A stretch of 64,000 nt of DNA from G965230065 sp965230065. Its GTDB lineage: Bacteria > Bacteroidota > Bacteroidia > Cytophagales > Cyclobacteriaceae. Below are positions 37,022 through 45,284 of the stretch, piece after piece. The number at the start of each line of letters is the position of its first letter. Position 1 is the first letter of the stretch. The stretch covers positions 4,960,001 to 5,024,000 of the forward strand of contig OZ245942.1 in NCBI GenBank assembly GCA_965230065.1. Reading direction: 5' to 3'. Under the pieces are notes generated by a model. The model searched no databases. It was not told where the DNA came from and worked only from the letters and a program-made list of their open reading frames with translations. A program made the position numbers and the translations under genes.

Positions 37022-38200
37022 TTGAATTTTTTAGCTGATTTTATCAAATATCCTTTCAGAAAAGCATACGGTGCTTTGAAGAAAAAACTGGGCTGGCTGG
37101 GACAACCTGTATTAGTTCCGTATCGGGGTTTTGGCAACGCCCAAAAAATATACCTTAAAGGAAGGGTAATTGAAGACAACGGGCTGGCACAACCCGAGGA
37201 AGACCACAGCATCTGGCACAATATGCTGGCCATGTTCAAACGGTATGCCAGCAGTGGTATTTCTGAAGTGGAAGTAAAGACTTCTTTTAAGGGAAATGAA
37301 GCGACCACCATTACTAATGAAAATGGCTTTTTCATATTTGAAATTCCGTTAAACGGCGCCAACTTCCAGTCTGCTGAAGAATGGGAAGAGATAACCCTGG
37401 AAATGCAAGCTGAGTACAAAGGAAAAACCTACACCCAGCAGGCTACGGGAGAGGTCCTGTTTTGCCATAACAAGCAGTTCGGGGTCATCTCCGATATTGA
37501 CGATACCATTTTGATTTCGCACTCTACCGATCTGCGAAAAAAACTACGGTTGATGTTGCTCAAAAATGCCCTGACCCGCATGCCTTTTGAGGGTGTTAAG
37601 CATTTTTACAGAGCCTTGTCTTCCGGCCACGAACAAACCGATTGTGGTAATCCTATTTTTTATGTTTCCAGCAGTGAGTGGAATTTGTACGATTTGCTGG
37701 TGAATTTTTGTAAATACCAGCACATTCCCAAAGGGCCCTTTTTACTAAGGGAGGTGAAAATTGGAGTGTCTAAATTGTGGAAGTCCGGGCAGGGAAGCCA
37801 CAACCATAAGCTGGACAAAATTGAGCGGATAATCGGGTTTTATCCTGAGATGGAATTTATTCTGATTGGTGATAGCGGACAGCACGACGCGGAACTATAC
37901 CACCAGGTTGCCCAAAAACATAAGGGCAGAATAAAAACCATTTACATCAGGGACGTGAGACGCTCCCGTCATGATGATGTGCAGCGCATTGTAGACCAAT
38001 TAAAGGAAATCAGGGTAGAAATGTTACTGGTAAAAGATACAGAAGCCGCCGCCAGGCACGCCGTAGAGAAAGGCTATATTTCGCCCGAAGAAATTCCTGC
38101 CATCGCTGCTGAAAAACGGATGAACCAACAGGCCAAAAGTGATTTTGAGTTAGCCGAGGAACTTGCTGCTGAAAATGAAAAGAAAGCGGTTTCTAAATAG
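37022..38200 (+). CDS. App1-like phosphatidate phosphatase domain protein (DUF2183)
   Basis: A 392-residue protein with an HAD-like phosphatase core. The nucleophile motif is D158-I-D160-D-T162 (ISDIDDTIL), followed by FYVSSSEWNLYDLL and the C-terminal LIGDSGQHDAELY with conserved acidic residues. Residues 1-150 form an N-terminal beta-rich domain seen in this family. Yeast App1 acts on phosphatidic acid; bacterial members are assumed to act on lipids or other phosphomonoesters. The start is a TTG at 37022, because the first in-frame ATG would delete half of the N-terminal domain. The 3' end is rich in charged residues. No signal peptide is seen. Confidence 0.86.
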   Translation: MNFLADFIKYPFRKAYGALKKKLGWLGQPVLVPYRGFGNAQKIYLKGRVIEDNGLAQPEEDHSIWHNMLAMFKRYASSGISEVEVKTSFKGNEATTITNENGFFIFEIPLNGANFQSAEEWEEITLEMQAEYKGKTYTQQATGEVLFCHNKQFGVISDIDDTILISHSTDLRKKLRLMLLKNALTRMPFEGVKHFYRALSSGHEQTDCGNPIFYVSSSEWNLYDLLVNFCKYQHIPKGPFLLREVKIGVSKLWKSGQGSHNHKLDKIERIIGFYPEMEFILIGDSGQHDAELYHQVAQKHKGRIKTIYIRDVRRSRHDDVQRIVDQLKEIRVEMLLVKDTEAAARHAVEKGYISPEEIPAIAAEKRMNQQAKSDFELAEELAAENEKKAVSK

Positions 38201-38379
38201 AAGAAATTATAAAAAATCCAATTTTTAACCATTCTCGCATTGCTGAGTTGCTGTATGGTTCAAAAGAAAATAAGAACCGTACCAAGGTATCCAAAAAGGT
38301 AAATGGCATCCACAACTGGAAAGAATGGGAACTACAACGCCTTGAAGAAATTTTTACCAACCTGAAAAATTCCCTGTAA
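38197..38379 (+). pseudogene. Short reading frame without a standard start codon
   Basis: A frame of 60 codons that begins right after a stop at 38194-38196 and runs to TAA at 38377. Its product would contain NPIFNHSRIAELLYGSKENK and end in WELQRLEEIFTNLKNSL, which reads as a real small helical, DNA-binding-like protein with amphipathic helices and a basic middle. The only candidate starts are ATA (38197), ATT or a late TTG, and the frame overlaps the last codon of the phosphatase gene. It is either a gene using a rare start, a product of translational coupling, or the tail of a broken gene. I cannot name the family with confidence. Confidence 0.45.
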
Positions 38380-38469
38380 TTATCCATAATATTCCTATCC
38401 GGCTTTCTTCAGTTTGTATACAATAATTACCCAAATTCCGGGTTTTATCTTGAAAAACTACTTCTCAAG

Positions 38470-39438
38470 ATGAAAACAACGGTTATTCTATTCGCTATAT
38501 TTCCTTTTTTATTTTTTGGTTGTAATGACTGTGATGAGTGTGAAAACCCTACCTACAATTACACCATGCAGTTGTATGATATGCAGGAATCACCCGCAGA
38601 GCGACAGGTAAGTTTGCTTTTTCAGGTACTGGAAGGAGAGGGCAGGGGCGTGGCCAACCTTACCGAGCAGGATTTTGAAGTACTTGAAAACGGAGAACGT
38701 ATTGACACAGAGGCCGGTAAAACCATTGACCCACAATCTATCCCGTCCAGCATCAGCACGGTATTGCTTTTGGATGTATCCAGCAGTGTGGCGGGGTTTA
38801 TTGACGAACTCAAACAGGCGGCTATGGTGTTGATAGACCAGAAACTGCCCAATCAAAACTTTGCGGTGTATGCCTTTGACAAAGAACTCCGGCTGGTGCA
38901 GGATTTTACAGCAGATACCAATTTGCTGAAAAACCAGATTGCTGCCATTCCTGAAGAAAATCTGGAAAGCTCTACCAACCTGTATGGGGCCATTATTGAA
39001 GTTACCAACGAATCTTTATTTACCTGGAATAATACCTATTCCATTGATTTCATTGAAGAACATAGCCTGGTGGTGTTTACAGACGGCAGGCACAATGCCA
39101 ATCCGGACATTACATTGGAACAAACATTGGGCAGTATTGGCAACAAAAAAGTGTATGTGGCTGCGTTGCAGGGCCCTGATTTGCGCGAATCGCCTTTGCA
39201 ACAAATTGCTACGGAAGGATATTTCCTGGCAGATGACGTGCCGCAGGTAGAAGAAAACTTCAAAAAAGTACAAGACCGAATCATCAGCCTTTCCAACAGT
39301 TTGTACTACCTGTATTACACCAGTCCCATTTCAGACCCATCACCCCGGGATAATACATTAGAAGTTCGGATAAAAAATAACCGATTGGGCGAAGAAAATA
39401 AAATTATTACCCAGTTTAACAGCGGTGGGTTTAAGTAA
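38470..39438 (+). CDS. VWA domain lipoprotein
   Basis: A 322-residue lipoprotein: a signal peptide ends in FFGC with Cys18. Residues about 45-85 are a small beta domain (LTEQDFEVLENGE), and residues 95-280 form a von Willebrand A domain with the metal-ion-dependent adhesion site D102-x-S104-x-S106 (LLLDVSSSV) and later a conserved Thr/Asp segment (VVFTDGRHN). Such proteins bind other proteins through a divalent cation at the cell surface. The gene converges with the gene at 39511, and a 20-bp hairpin lies between them. Confidence 0.88.
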   Translation: MKTTVILFAIFPFLFFGCNDCDECENPTYNYTMQLYDMQESPAERQVSLLFQVLEGEGRGVANLTEQDFEVLENGERIDTEAGKTIDPQSIPSSISTVLLLDVSSSVAGFIDELKQAAMVLIDQKLPNQNFAVYAFDKELRLVQDFTADTNLLKNQIAAIPEENLESSTNLYGAIIEVTNESLFTWNNTYSIDFIEEHSLVVFTDGRHNANPDITLEQTLGSIGNKKVYVAALQGPDLRESPLQQIATEGYFLADDVPQVEENFKKVQDRIISLSNSLYYLYYTSPISDPSPRDNTLEVRIKNNRLGEENKIITQFNSGGFK

Positions 39439-39445
39439 GCCGAAA

Positions 39446-39493
39446 AAGTGTCCGCCACTTCTTGTAAGGCTTCACAAGAAGTGGCGGACACTT
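39446..39493. terminator. Perfect 20-bp hairpin between convergent genes
   Basis: Arms AAGTGTCCGCCACTTCTTGT and ACAAGAAGTGGCGGACACTT pair without mismatch around an 8-base loop. It lies 7 bases after one stop codon and 17 bases before the other, so it should end transcription from both sides. Confidence 0.75.
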
Positions 39494-39510
39494 ACTATCA
39501 AATGTTTATG

Positions 39511-40578
39511 TTATTGTTTTTTATCGTAATAAAACTCTTTAACAGTTCCATCAGCTTTTTCAACAATGATGGTGTAAATTCGGGTATCTGCCAGAATTTG
39601 TGGAGAGAGATAATATTTCCAAATGTATTCCGTACCATCACATTGCACTTGTTCAGTTTTAATTAGTTGGTTCCCTTGTGCGTTGTAAATGCTAATGGTC
39701 AGCGTTTCTCCCATGGTGCATGGAACGGCAAGTATCATCAGATTATGATACAGCTTTGGCGTAGGTGCGAATAATTTTACAGAGTGGGTGGAAAGTAACA
39801 ATCGTTCATCTGTATTGGTAACACCTACGATTTTGTAATGGTAGGTTCCGTATTTATTGATGGTATCGGTAACCGAATACGCCGAACGTGAAGTGCCAAA
39901 AGCGTTTTTTTCGTGTGAGACCGTTTTTGTTTGCACAAATTTTTTATCATGTTCATGTCGTCTGAACACTTCATAGCCAATGAGTTTGCTTGCAAGCGTA
40001 TCACCAACTTCCCAATGTAGCATAACCCGGTCTTCCTGCTTTGTAATATCCAATCCTATAGGTTTTTCTATCAATTCCAAAGGTAGCCCCCTGGGTGTAG
40101 TGCTAAACTGGATATTGAACTGACAATGGTCGTTCAGGTAACCATCTACATTCAACAAATAAGTGTGGAATGGCTTGAGGGAATCAAGTTCCACGAAAAT
40201 ATCATCTTGGGTTGCCAATGAAGTGCAGTTGAGTATATTATACGTTTTGGGGCTACAGGGAACACCGTCTATCACCACCAATTGCACACCTCTTAAATCC
40301 CTGCACTTTTGTCCAACAATATTGAGGTAATACTTCATGGAGTTCTCGGTTGTGAAATAAAACCATTGGTCGTTGTGGTATTGTATGCATTTTCCGGTAA
40401 GGCTTTGGTCTACGCACTGCCATTGTACAGTGCAATCAGTAGTACTAGACAGTAATGGAAGGCTGTCCAGTGGAAGCCTCACCCGTTGCTCGATATCATT
40501 ATTAATGACTTGTGACAATGCAATATTGGAAATCAAGACCAGTGAAGGAAGGAGTAAGAGGATAAGGTGACAGTGCAT
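39511..40578 (-). CDS. Secreted protein with FnIII-like domain
   Basis: A 355-residue exported protein of unknown function. The signal peptide is MHCHLILLLLPSLVLISN followed by IALSQ. Residues about 45-180 form a cysteine-containing beta domain (WFYFTTENSMKYYLNIVGQK). Residues about 188-290 look like a fibronectin III domain (LDITKQEDRVMLHWEVGD, then YEVFRRHEHDKKFVQT). The last about 75 residues (LTISIYNAQGNQLIKTEQVQ) resemble a worn T9SS sorting domain without the usual YPNP opening. It may be surface-exposed. It is transcribed alone on the minus strand. Confidence 0.68.
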   Translation of the reverse strand: MHCHLILLLLPSLVLISNIALSQVINNDIEQRVRLPLDSLPLLSSTTDCTVQWQCVDQSLTGKCIQYHNDQWFYFTTENSMKYYLNIVGQKCRDLRGVQLVVIDGVPCSPKTYNILNCTSLATQDDIFVELDSLKPFHTYLLNVDGYLNDHCQFNIQFSTTPRGLPLELIEKPIGLDITKQEDRVMLHWEVGDTLASKLIGYEVFRRHEHDKKFVQTKTVSHEKNAFGTSRSAYSVTDTINKYGTYHYKIVGVTNTDERLLLSTHSVKLFAPTPKLYHNLMILAVPCTMGETLTISIYNAQGNQLIKTEQVQCDGTEYIWKYYLSPQILADTRIYTIIVEKADGTVKEFYYDKKQ

Positions 40579-40743
40579 ATTATAAATAATAATTTATTAA
40601 ATAACGGATATGCCTTATCTCAAGTGTTTGCAACTTTTTTTATAGCTATCAAAAAAAACTAATAACAATTTACAAAAACTATTTCAAGCCTACTTTGTTT
40701 TTATGAACTTTGGCTGGTTTTTTTCGCTGAACAGAATAATGAT

Positions 40744-41694
40744 ATGCAAAATATTCCTTGCCTGAGGCAAATCACCCTGCTATTAAGTTGGATTACTTTG
40801 TTTCAAGTTAATGCTTGTGCCCAAAAGAGTCATGATGATAACGATATTCCTGTCATTGAGCAGGAAGAGGTTTTTGCTTCCCCGGAGGTGTCTGGAGATA
40901 TTGAGGGAACGGAAATCCAGGAAGCTTCCGGTCTGGCTGCCAGCCCCATCTTTGACCAGTCATTTTGGACGCACAATGACAGTGGTGGCCCACCCATTGT
41001 TTATCTCATTTCCGCCACAGGCCAACTTAAAGGAAAAGTTTTGTTAAGTGGTGCGAACAACCGGGATTGGGAAGACATAGCTATTGGCCCAGGACCGGAA
41101 GCTAATGTAAATTATATTTATGTAGGTGAAATTGGGGATAACAACGCCCGTTATAACGAAAAGAGGATTTATCGTTTTCCTGAACCTGATAGAGTTTCAG
41201 GGCTTGATGCAACCGATACGGTACACAATGCAGACATCATCCGTTATGTATATCCTGATGGCCCGCGGGATGCTGAAACACTTTTTGTAGACCCCTTCAC
41301 CAAAAACATTTACATTTTGTCTAAAAGGGAAACTTCGGTGAATATCTACATCGCAGCCTATCCACAGGATACTGAAAATGTCATCACCTTAGAAAAGTCA
41401 GGTACTTTGCCACTTGTGGCTGAAAATATTGGCGACCAGATTGTAGCAGGCGATATTGCACAAGATGGATTGGAAATATTGCTAAAGTCATATAACAAAG
41501 TGTACTATTGGCAGCGAAATGATGTAAGTACCAGCATAACTGATTTGTTACAATCAGAACCAACAGAGCTGCCCTACACCCCTGAGCCCCAGGGAGAATC
41601 CATCACTTTCGCCACAGACAATTCCGGCTATTACACTTTAAGTGAAAAGCGGTTTACAGAGCAACAGCGGTTGTATTTTTACAAGAGGAAGTAA
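40744..41694 (+). CDS. Secreted propeller-like lipoprotein
   Basis: A 316-residue exported protein. A signal peptide ends in QVNAC, giving a possible lipidated Cys25. The mature part has propeller-like blades: EASGLAASPIFDQSFWTHND, RDWEDIAIGPGPE, RDAETLFVDPFTKNIYILSK and a final GESITFATDNSGYYTLSEK. The combination of EASGLA and WEDIA suggests a six-bladed propeller similar to esterase-like or strictosidine-type folds. No catalytic residues can be named. It is divergent from the FnIII-like gene and followed by a heptad palindrome. Confidence 0.72.
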   Translation: MQNIPCLRQITLLLSWITLFQVNACAQKSHDDNDIPVIEQEEVFASPEVSGDIEGTEIQEASGLAASPIFDQSFWTHNDSGGPPIVYLISATGQLKGKVLLSGANNRDWEDIAIGPGPEANVNYIYVGEIGDNNARYNEKRIYRFPEPDRVSGLDATDTVHNADIIRYVYPDGPRDAETLFVDPFTKNIYILSKRETSVNIYIAAYPQDTENVITLEKSGTLPLVAENIGDQIVAGDIAQDGLEILLKSYNKVYYWQRNDVSTSITDLLQSEPTELPYTPEPQGESITFATDNSGYYTLSEKRFTEQQRLYFYKRK

Positions 41695-41701
41695 TAAGGG
41701 T

Positions 41702-41782
41702 AAGCTGCAAGCGATTAGCTGCAGGCCCCAAGCTTAAAAAGAAAACTAGCTTGGGGCTTGTGGCTAAAGGCTTGTCGCTAAA
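41702..41782. repeat. Heptad-periodic palindromic element, GCTTGNN type
   Basis: Arms meet around AAAAAGAAAACT. The right arm reads AGCTTGGGGCTTGTGGCTAA then AGGCTTGTCGCT with a 7-base step; the left arm has the complement CCCCAAGCT and GCAAGCGATTAGCTGCAGG. It fills the gap between the propeller gene and the end of eda. Confidence 0.65.
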
Positions 41783-41783
41783 A

Positions 41784-42455
41784 CTATTTCTTATATTTTT
41801 GTGCAATGGTGAGCGCTTCTTTGGCTGTTTGGGTCAGTTTCTCATAATTACCATCAGCGATTACATCTTTGGTAATTAGCTGAGAGCCCATGCCCACACA
41901 ATGCACGCCAGCGGCAAACCATCCCTTAAGGTTATCTTCAGTAGGTGACACGCCTCCGGTGGGCATTATGCTTGTCCAGGGGAATGGTCCTTTTACAGCT
42001 TTCACAAAAGAAGGGCCGCCTACTTCAGAACCAGGGAATATTTTCACCACTTCTGCTCCCAGTTCTTCCGCTTTTGAGATTTCAGACAAAGAACCGCAGC
42101 CCGGTGACCACATTACTTTTCGTCGGTTACAAACTTTGGCCATGTCTTCGCTCAAAATGGGAGAAACGATAAAGCTGGCACCCAATTGCATGTACAGTGA
42201 AGTGGTGCCTGCATCTACCACAGAGCCAACCCCCAAAATCATCTCGGGCATGGTTTCGGCGGCATGTTTGTTTAGGGCATTGAATACTTCATGTGCATAA
42301 TCTCCCCGGTTGGTAAATTCAAATACGCGGATGCCCCCATCGTAACAGGCTTTGAGCACTTTTTTACATATTTCTAAATCTTTATGATAAAACACAGGAA
42401 CAATGCCTGTTTCTTTCATCTTAATTGCTACTTCTATTCTGGTAAATCTGGCCAT
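41784..42455 (-). CDS. eda: KDPG/KHG aldolase
   Basis: Class I aldolase of 223 residues that splits 2-keto-3-deoxy-6-phosphogluconate into pyruvate and glyceraldehyde-3-phosphate, the last step of the uronate and Entner-Doudoroff routes. The Schiff-base lysine is Lys138 in VVKIFPGSE and the catalytic Glu is Glu46 (RVFEFTNRG). PTGGVSP supplies the phosphate-binding loop. It is downstream of kdgK, with a 153-base gap holding a repeat. All key residues are present. Confidence 0.94.
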   Translation of the reverse strand: MARFTRIEVAIKMKETGIVPVFYHKDLEICKKVLKACYDGGIRVFEFTNRGDYAHEVFNALNKHAAETMPEMILGVGSVVDAGTTSLYMQLGASFIVSPILSEDMAKVCNRRKVMWSPGCGSLSEISKAEELGAEVVKIFPGSEVGGPSFVKAVKGPFPWTSIMPTGGVSPTEDNLKGWFAAGVHCVGMGSQLITKDVIADGNYEKLTQTAKEALTIAQKYKK

Positions 42456-42530
42456 TGGTTGGTTATTATTCTGTTTATTAAATCAAAAATGATGGATATT
42501 GGTACTATTTGGCTTGGGAAGTTACTGGGT

Positions 42531-42603
42531 ATTAGAAGCTAGAAGTTAGAAGCTGGAAGTTAGATTTAATCTAATCTCTAGCTTCTAACTTCTAATCTCT
42601 AAC
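42531..42603. repeat. Heptad-periodic palindromic element, AGAAGYT type
   Basis: The left arm is TTAGAAG, CTAGAAG, TTAGAAG, CTGGAAG in steps of 7; the right arm is CTAGCTT, CTAACTT, CTAATCT. The arms pair around TTAATCTAA. It occupies the gap between kdgK and eda. The sequence differs from the GCTTGNN elements but the 7-base period and foldback layout are the same. Confidence 0.65.
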
Positions 42604-42608
42604 AAATA

Positions 42609-43646
42609 CTATCTACTCACCCTACCCGAAGCATCACCGCTCATGAGTTTTTCTACCTCGTCTACACTTACCAGGTTCAGGTCGCCTTTTACAGTATGCT
42701 TGAGGCATGAAGCAGCTACGGCAAAATTCAATGCTTTTTGGTCATCGTCTTTGTAGGTGTTGAGGCCGTAAATTAAGCCACCCATGAAGGAGTCTCCACC
42801 ACCTACACGGTCAACGATGTGTGTGATTTGGTACATGGGAGCTTCATACAACTTCTTACCATCCCAAAGTACACCAGACCAGCTGTTATGATTGGCATTG
42901 ATAGAACCACGCAAAGTGATGATTACTTTGGACGCTTTCGGGAATTTCTCCATCAACTGCTTCCCTACCGATTCGTAGGCTGCTCCTTCAACTTCACCTT
43001 TCGTTACGTCAACCCCTTCAGGATGAATACCGAATACTTTCTCAGCATCTTCTTCATTACCGAGGATTACATCGCAATGCTCTACCAGTTCGGGCATTAC
43101 TTCTTCGGCTTTTTTGCCCCATTTCCAAAGGTTTTTACGGTAGTTCAGGTCTGTAGAAATGGTGATGCCTTTGCTGGCAGCGGCCTTGATACCTTCCAGA
43201 CAAACAGCGGCTGCACCTTCAGAAACAGCAGGGGTGATACCTGTCCAGTGGAACCATTCGGCTCCATCCAGGGCTTTGTCCCAGTCAATCATGCCAGGCT
43301 TAATTTCAGAAAGGGCAGAGTGTGCACGGTCGTAAACGACTTTACTACCCCGACTTACCGCACCGGTTTCCAGGAAGTAGATGCCCAGGCGGTCGCCACC
43401 GGTGGCGATGCTGCTTGTATCCACATTGTGCATTTTCAGGCGGGCAAGGCAGGCATTGCCAATATCGTTGCCCGGCAGGCGGGTTACAAAGCGGGCATTG
43501 AAGCCGTAGTTGGCCAGCGAAACAGCCACATTGGCTTCGCCTCCGCCATAAGTAGCTTCAAATTCGGTGGCTTGTATAAACCTAAGATAGCCTGGTGTGG
43601 CCAGGCGCAACATTATTTCTCCAAAAGTTACAACAGTTTTGCTCAT
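42609..43646 (-). CDS. kdgK: 2-keto-3-deoxygluconate kinase (PfkB family)
   Basis: Phosphorylates KDG to KDPG, feeding eda. The 345-residue protein opens with TFGEIMLRLATPGYLRF, contains the ribokinase-type GGGEANVAVSLANYGF, and near residue 287 has VGGGDSFMGGLIYGL, the anion hole and catalytic Asp of PfkB kinases. Family choice between sugar kinases rests on these motifs and on the neighbours uxaC and eda, which make KDG kinase the natural reading. It lies downstream of uxaC with a 135-base gap. Confidence 0.9.
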   Translation of the reverse strand: MSKTVVTFGEIMLRLATPGYLRFIQATEFEATYGGGEANVAVSLANYGFNARFVTRLPGNDIGNACLARLKMHNVDTSSIATGGDRLGIYFLETGAVSRGSKVVYDRAHSALSEIKPGMIDWDKALDGAEWFHWTGITPAVSEGAAAVCLEGIKAAASKGITISTDLNYRKNLWKWGKKAEEVMPELVEHCDVILGNEEDAEKVFGIHPEGVDVTKGEVEGAAYESVGKQLMEKFPKASKVIITLRGSINANHNSWSGVLWDGKKLYEAPMYQITHIVDRVGGGDSFMGGLIYGLNTYKDDDQKALNFAVAASCLKHTVKGDLNLVSVDEVEKLMSGDASGRVSR

Positions 43647-43681
43647 GATTGTTAAGTGTGTTTGTTTATGATTAATAGATA

Positions 43682-43773
43682 AGGCTAAGAGCTATAAGCA
43701 TTTAGCCCCAAGCCTCAAGCATTTGTATAAATCTAAAGCTTGAGGCTTGAAGCTTATGGCTTGGAGCTAAAGT
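43682..43773. repeat. Heptad-periodic palindromic element, GCTTGNN type
   Basis: The right arm runs AGCTTGA, GGCTTGA, AGCTTAT, GGCTTGG, AGCTAAA, a clear 7-base step; the left arm is its rough complement (TTAGCCCCAAGCCTCAAGC). Arms are separated by about 17 A+T-rich bases. It sits between uxaC and kdgK. Confidence 0.7.
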
Positions 43774-43781
43774 TTTCAAAA

Positions 43782-45206
43782 CTAATAACTATTTGCTAAT
43801 TCGTTTTGAAATTGGAAATATGATTTGGCATTATGGTAGCATATATTTTCGACCATCTGTCCCAGCCAGGCCGTGTCATTGGGTAATTCACCATTTTCCA
43901 CATCGTTTCCTATCAAATTGCACAAGATGCGCCTGAAATATTCATGGCGCGGGTATGAAAGGAAACTTCGTGAGTCGGTAAGCATACCCACAAAACGGCT
44001 CAACAGCCCCAGGTTAGAAAGGGCATTCATTTGCCATTCCATGGCTTCTTTTTGATCCAGAAACCACCAGCCTGAGCCAAACTGTATTTTTCCGGGCACA
44101 GAACCGTCATTGAAGTTACCAATCATGGTTCCTATCAAATAGTTGTCTGATGGGTTCAGGTTGTAAATGATGGTTTTTGCCAGTTGGTCAGTACTGTCAA
44201 GTTTATCAAAAAATTTGGACATGGACCTTGCCTGTGAAAAGTCGCCAATGGAATCAAACCCGGTATCGGGGCCAAGTTGGCGTAACATCCTGGAGTTGTT
44301 ATTCCTGAGCGCACCCAAATGAAACTGCTGTGTCCAACCTTTGGCGTGGTCCATAATGGCCAGTTCGTACAGTATGGCAGATTTTAGCTTCAGTATTTCT
44401 GTATCATTCAGGGCATTTCCGCCACGAATTTTTTCAAAAGCAGCCTTTACTTCACTTTCCGTATAATCTTCAGCAAAAATGGTTTCAAGTCCGTGGTCAG
44501 AAAGGCGGCATCCCATGGCAGCAAAGAAATTGTGCCTTTTAAGCAGTGCGTCCAGCAAATTGTCAAAGGTTGAAATTTGTGTATCCGCTGCCTTCTCCAG
44601 TTTGTCGATATATTGATTATAAGTTTCAGGGTTATCAACAGCCATGGCTTTATCGGCCCGGAATGTAGGCAAAACGGATACTTCATAACCCTCGTCGCTG
44701 AGTTGCTGGTGATTTTCCAGTGCGTCAATGGGGTCATCGGTAGTGCAAACTGTTTCCACATTGAAATGCTTTAGCAGGTTGCGGGTGCGCATCCGTTCCT
44801 CTTTTAATTGTTCATTACAATTTTCGTATATGCCTTTAGCAGAATCAGGGTTGAGCACCTCAGTAATGCCAAACGGGTTTTTTAGCTCCATATGCGTCCA
44901 GTGATAGAGCGGGTTCCTCATGGTATAAGGCACCGTTTCGGCATATTTCAGAAATTTTTCAACGTCACTGGCATTACCTGTACAATATTTTTCATCAATG
45001 CCATTGGTACGCATGGCCCTCCATTTGTAGTGGTCGCCTTCCAGCCAAATTTCAGTCAGTGTCTTGAACTGTCTGTTTTCAGCAATATCGTTTGGGGGCA
45101 AATGACAGTGGTAGTCGATAATCGGCATTTTTTTGGCATGCTCGTGGTATAACAGTTGGGCTGTTTTGGTTTGCAGCAAAAAATCTTCTCCTAAAAATTC
45201 TTTCAT
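43782..45206 (-). CDS. uxaC: Glucuronate/galacturonate isomerase
   Basis: Converts D-glucuronate to D-fructuronate or D-galacturonate to D-tagaturonate. The 474-residue protein has the family opening FLLQTKTAQLLYHEHAKKMPI then DYHCHL with the metal-binding His pair, and later TTDDPID and ILYNLNPS-like segments (TIIYNLNPSDNYL). Length is typical. It is the first metabolic gene after the LacI-type regulator, separated by 78 bases, and heads a route continued by kdgK and eda. The intermediate oxidoreductase and dehydratase steps are not encoded in the window. Confidence 0.96.
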   Translation of the reverse strand: MKEFLGEDFLLQTKTAQLLYHEHAKKMPIIDYHCHLPPNDIAENRQFKTLTEIWLEGDHYKWRAMRTNGIDEKYCTGNASDVEKFLKYAETVPYTMRNPLYHWTHMELKNPFGITEVLNPDSAKGIYENCNEQLKEERMRTRNLLKHFNVETVCTTDDPIDALENHQQLSDEGYEVSVLPTFRADKAMAVDNPETYNQYIDKLEKAADTQISTFDNLLDALLKRHNFFAAMGCRLSDHGLETIFAEDYTESEVKAAFEKIRGGNALNDTEILKLKSAILYELAIMDHAKGWTQQFHLGALRNNNSRMLRQLGPDTGFDSIGDFSQARSMSKFFDKLDSTDQLAKTIIYNLNPSDNYLIGTMIGNFNDGSVPGKIQFGSGWWFLDQKEAMEWQMNALSNLGLLSRFVGMLTDSRSFLSYPRHEYFRRILCNLIGNDVENGELPNDTAWLGQMVENICYHNAKSYFQFQNELANSY

Positions 45207-45245
45207 GGTTTTGTTTTTTCAATCAACGGATGCACAAATATATAA

Positions 45246-45267
45246 ATTCAGAAAAGAATTCCTGAAT
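45246..45267. promoter_or_regulatory. Possible operator upstream of uxaC
   Basis: Six-base arms ATTCAG and CTGAAT flank a ten-base centre that contains GAATTC. It lies 40 bases before the uxaC start, between that gene and its probable LacI-type regulator. The symmetry is modest, so this is only a candidate site. Confidence 0.25.
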
Positions 45268-45284
45268 CTACTTCTTTTTGCCCA

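Noticed and set aside
42819..43655. Long + strand reading frame of about 278 codons over kdgK
   Set aside because: Antisense shadow of the kinase gene; no start signal or recognisable domain.
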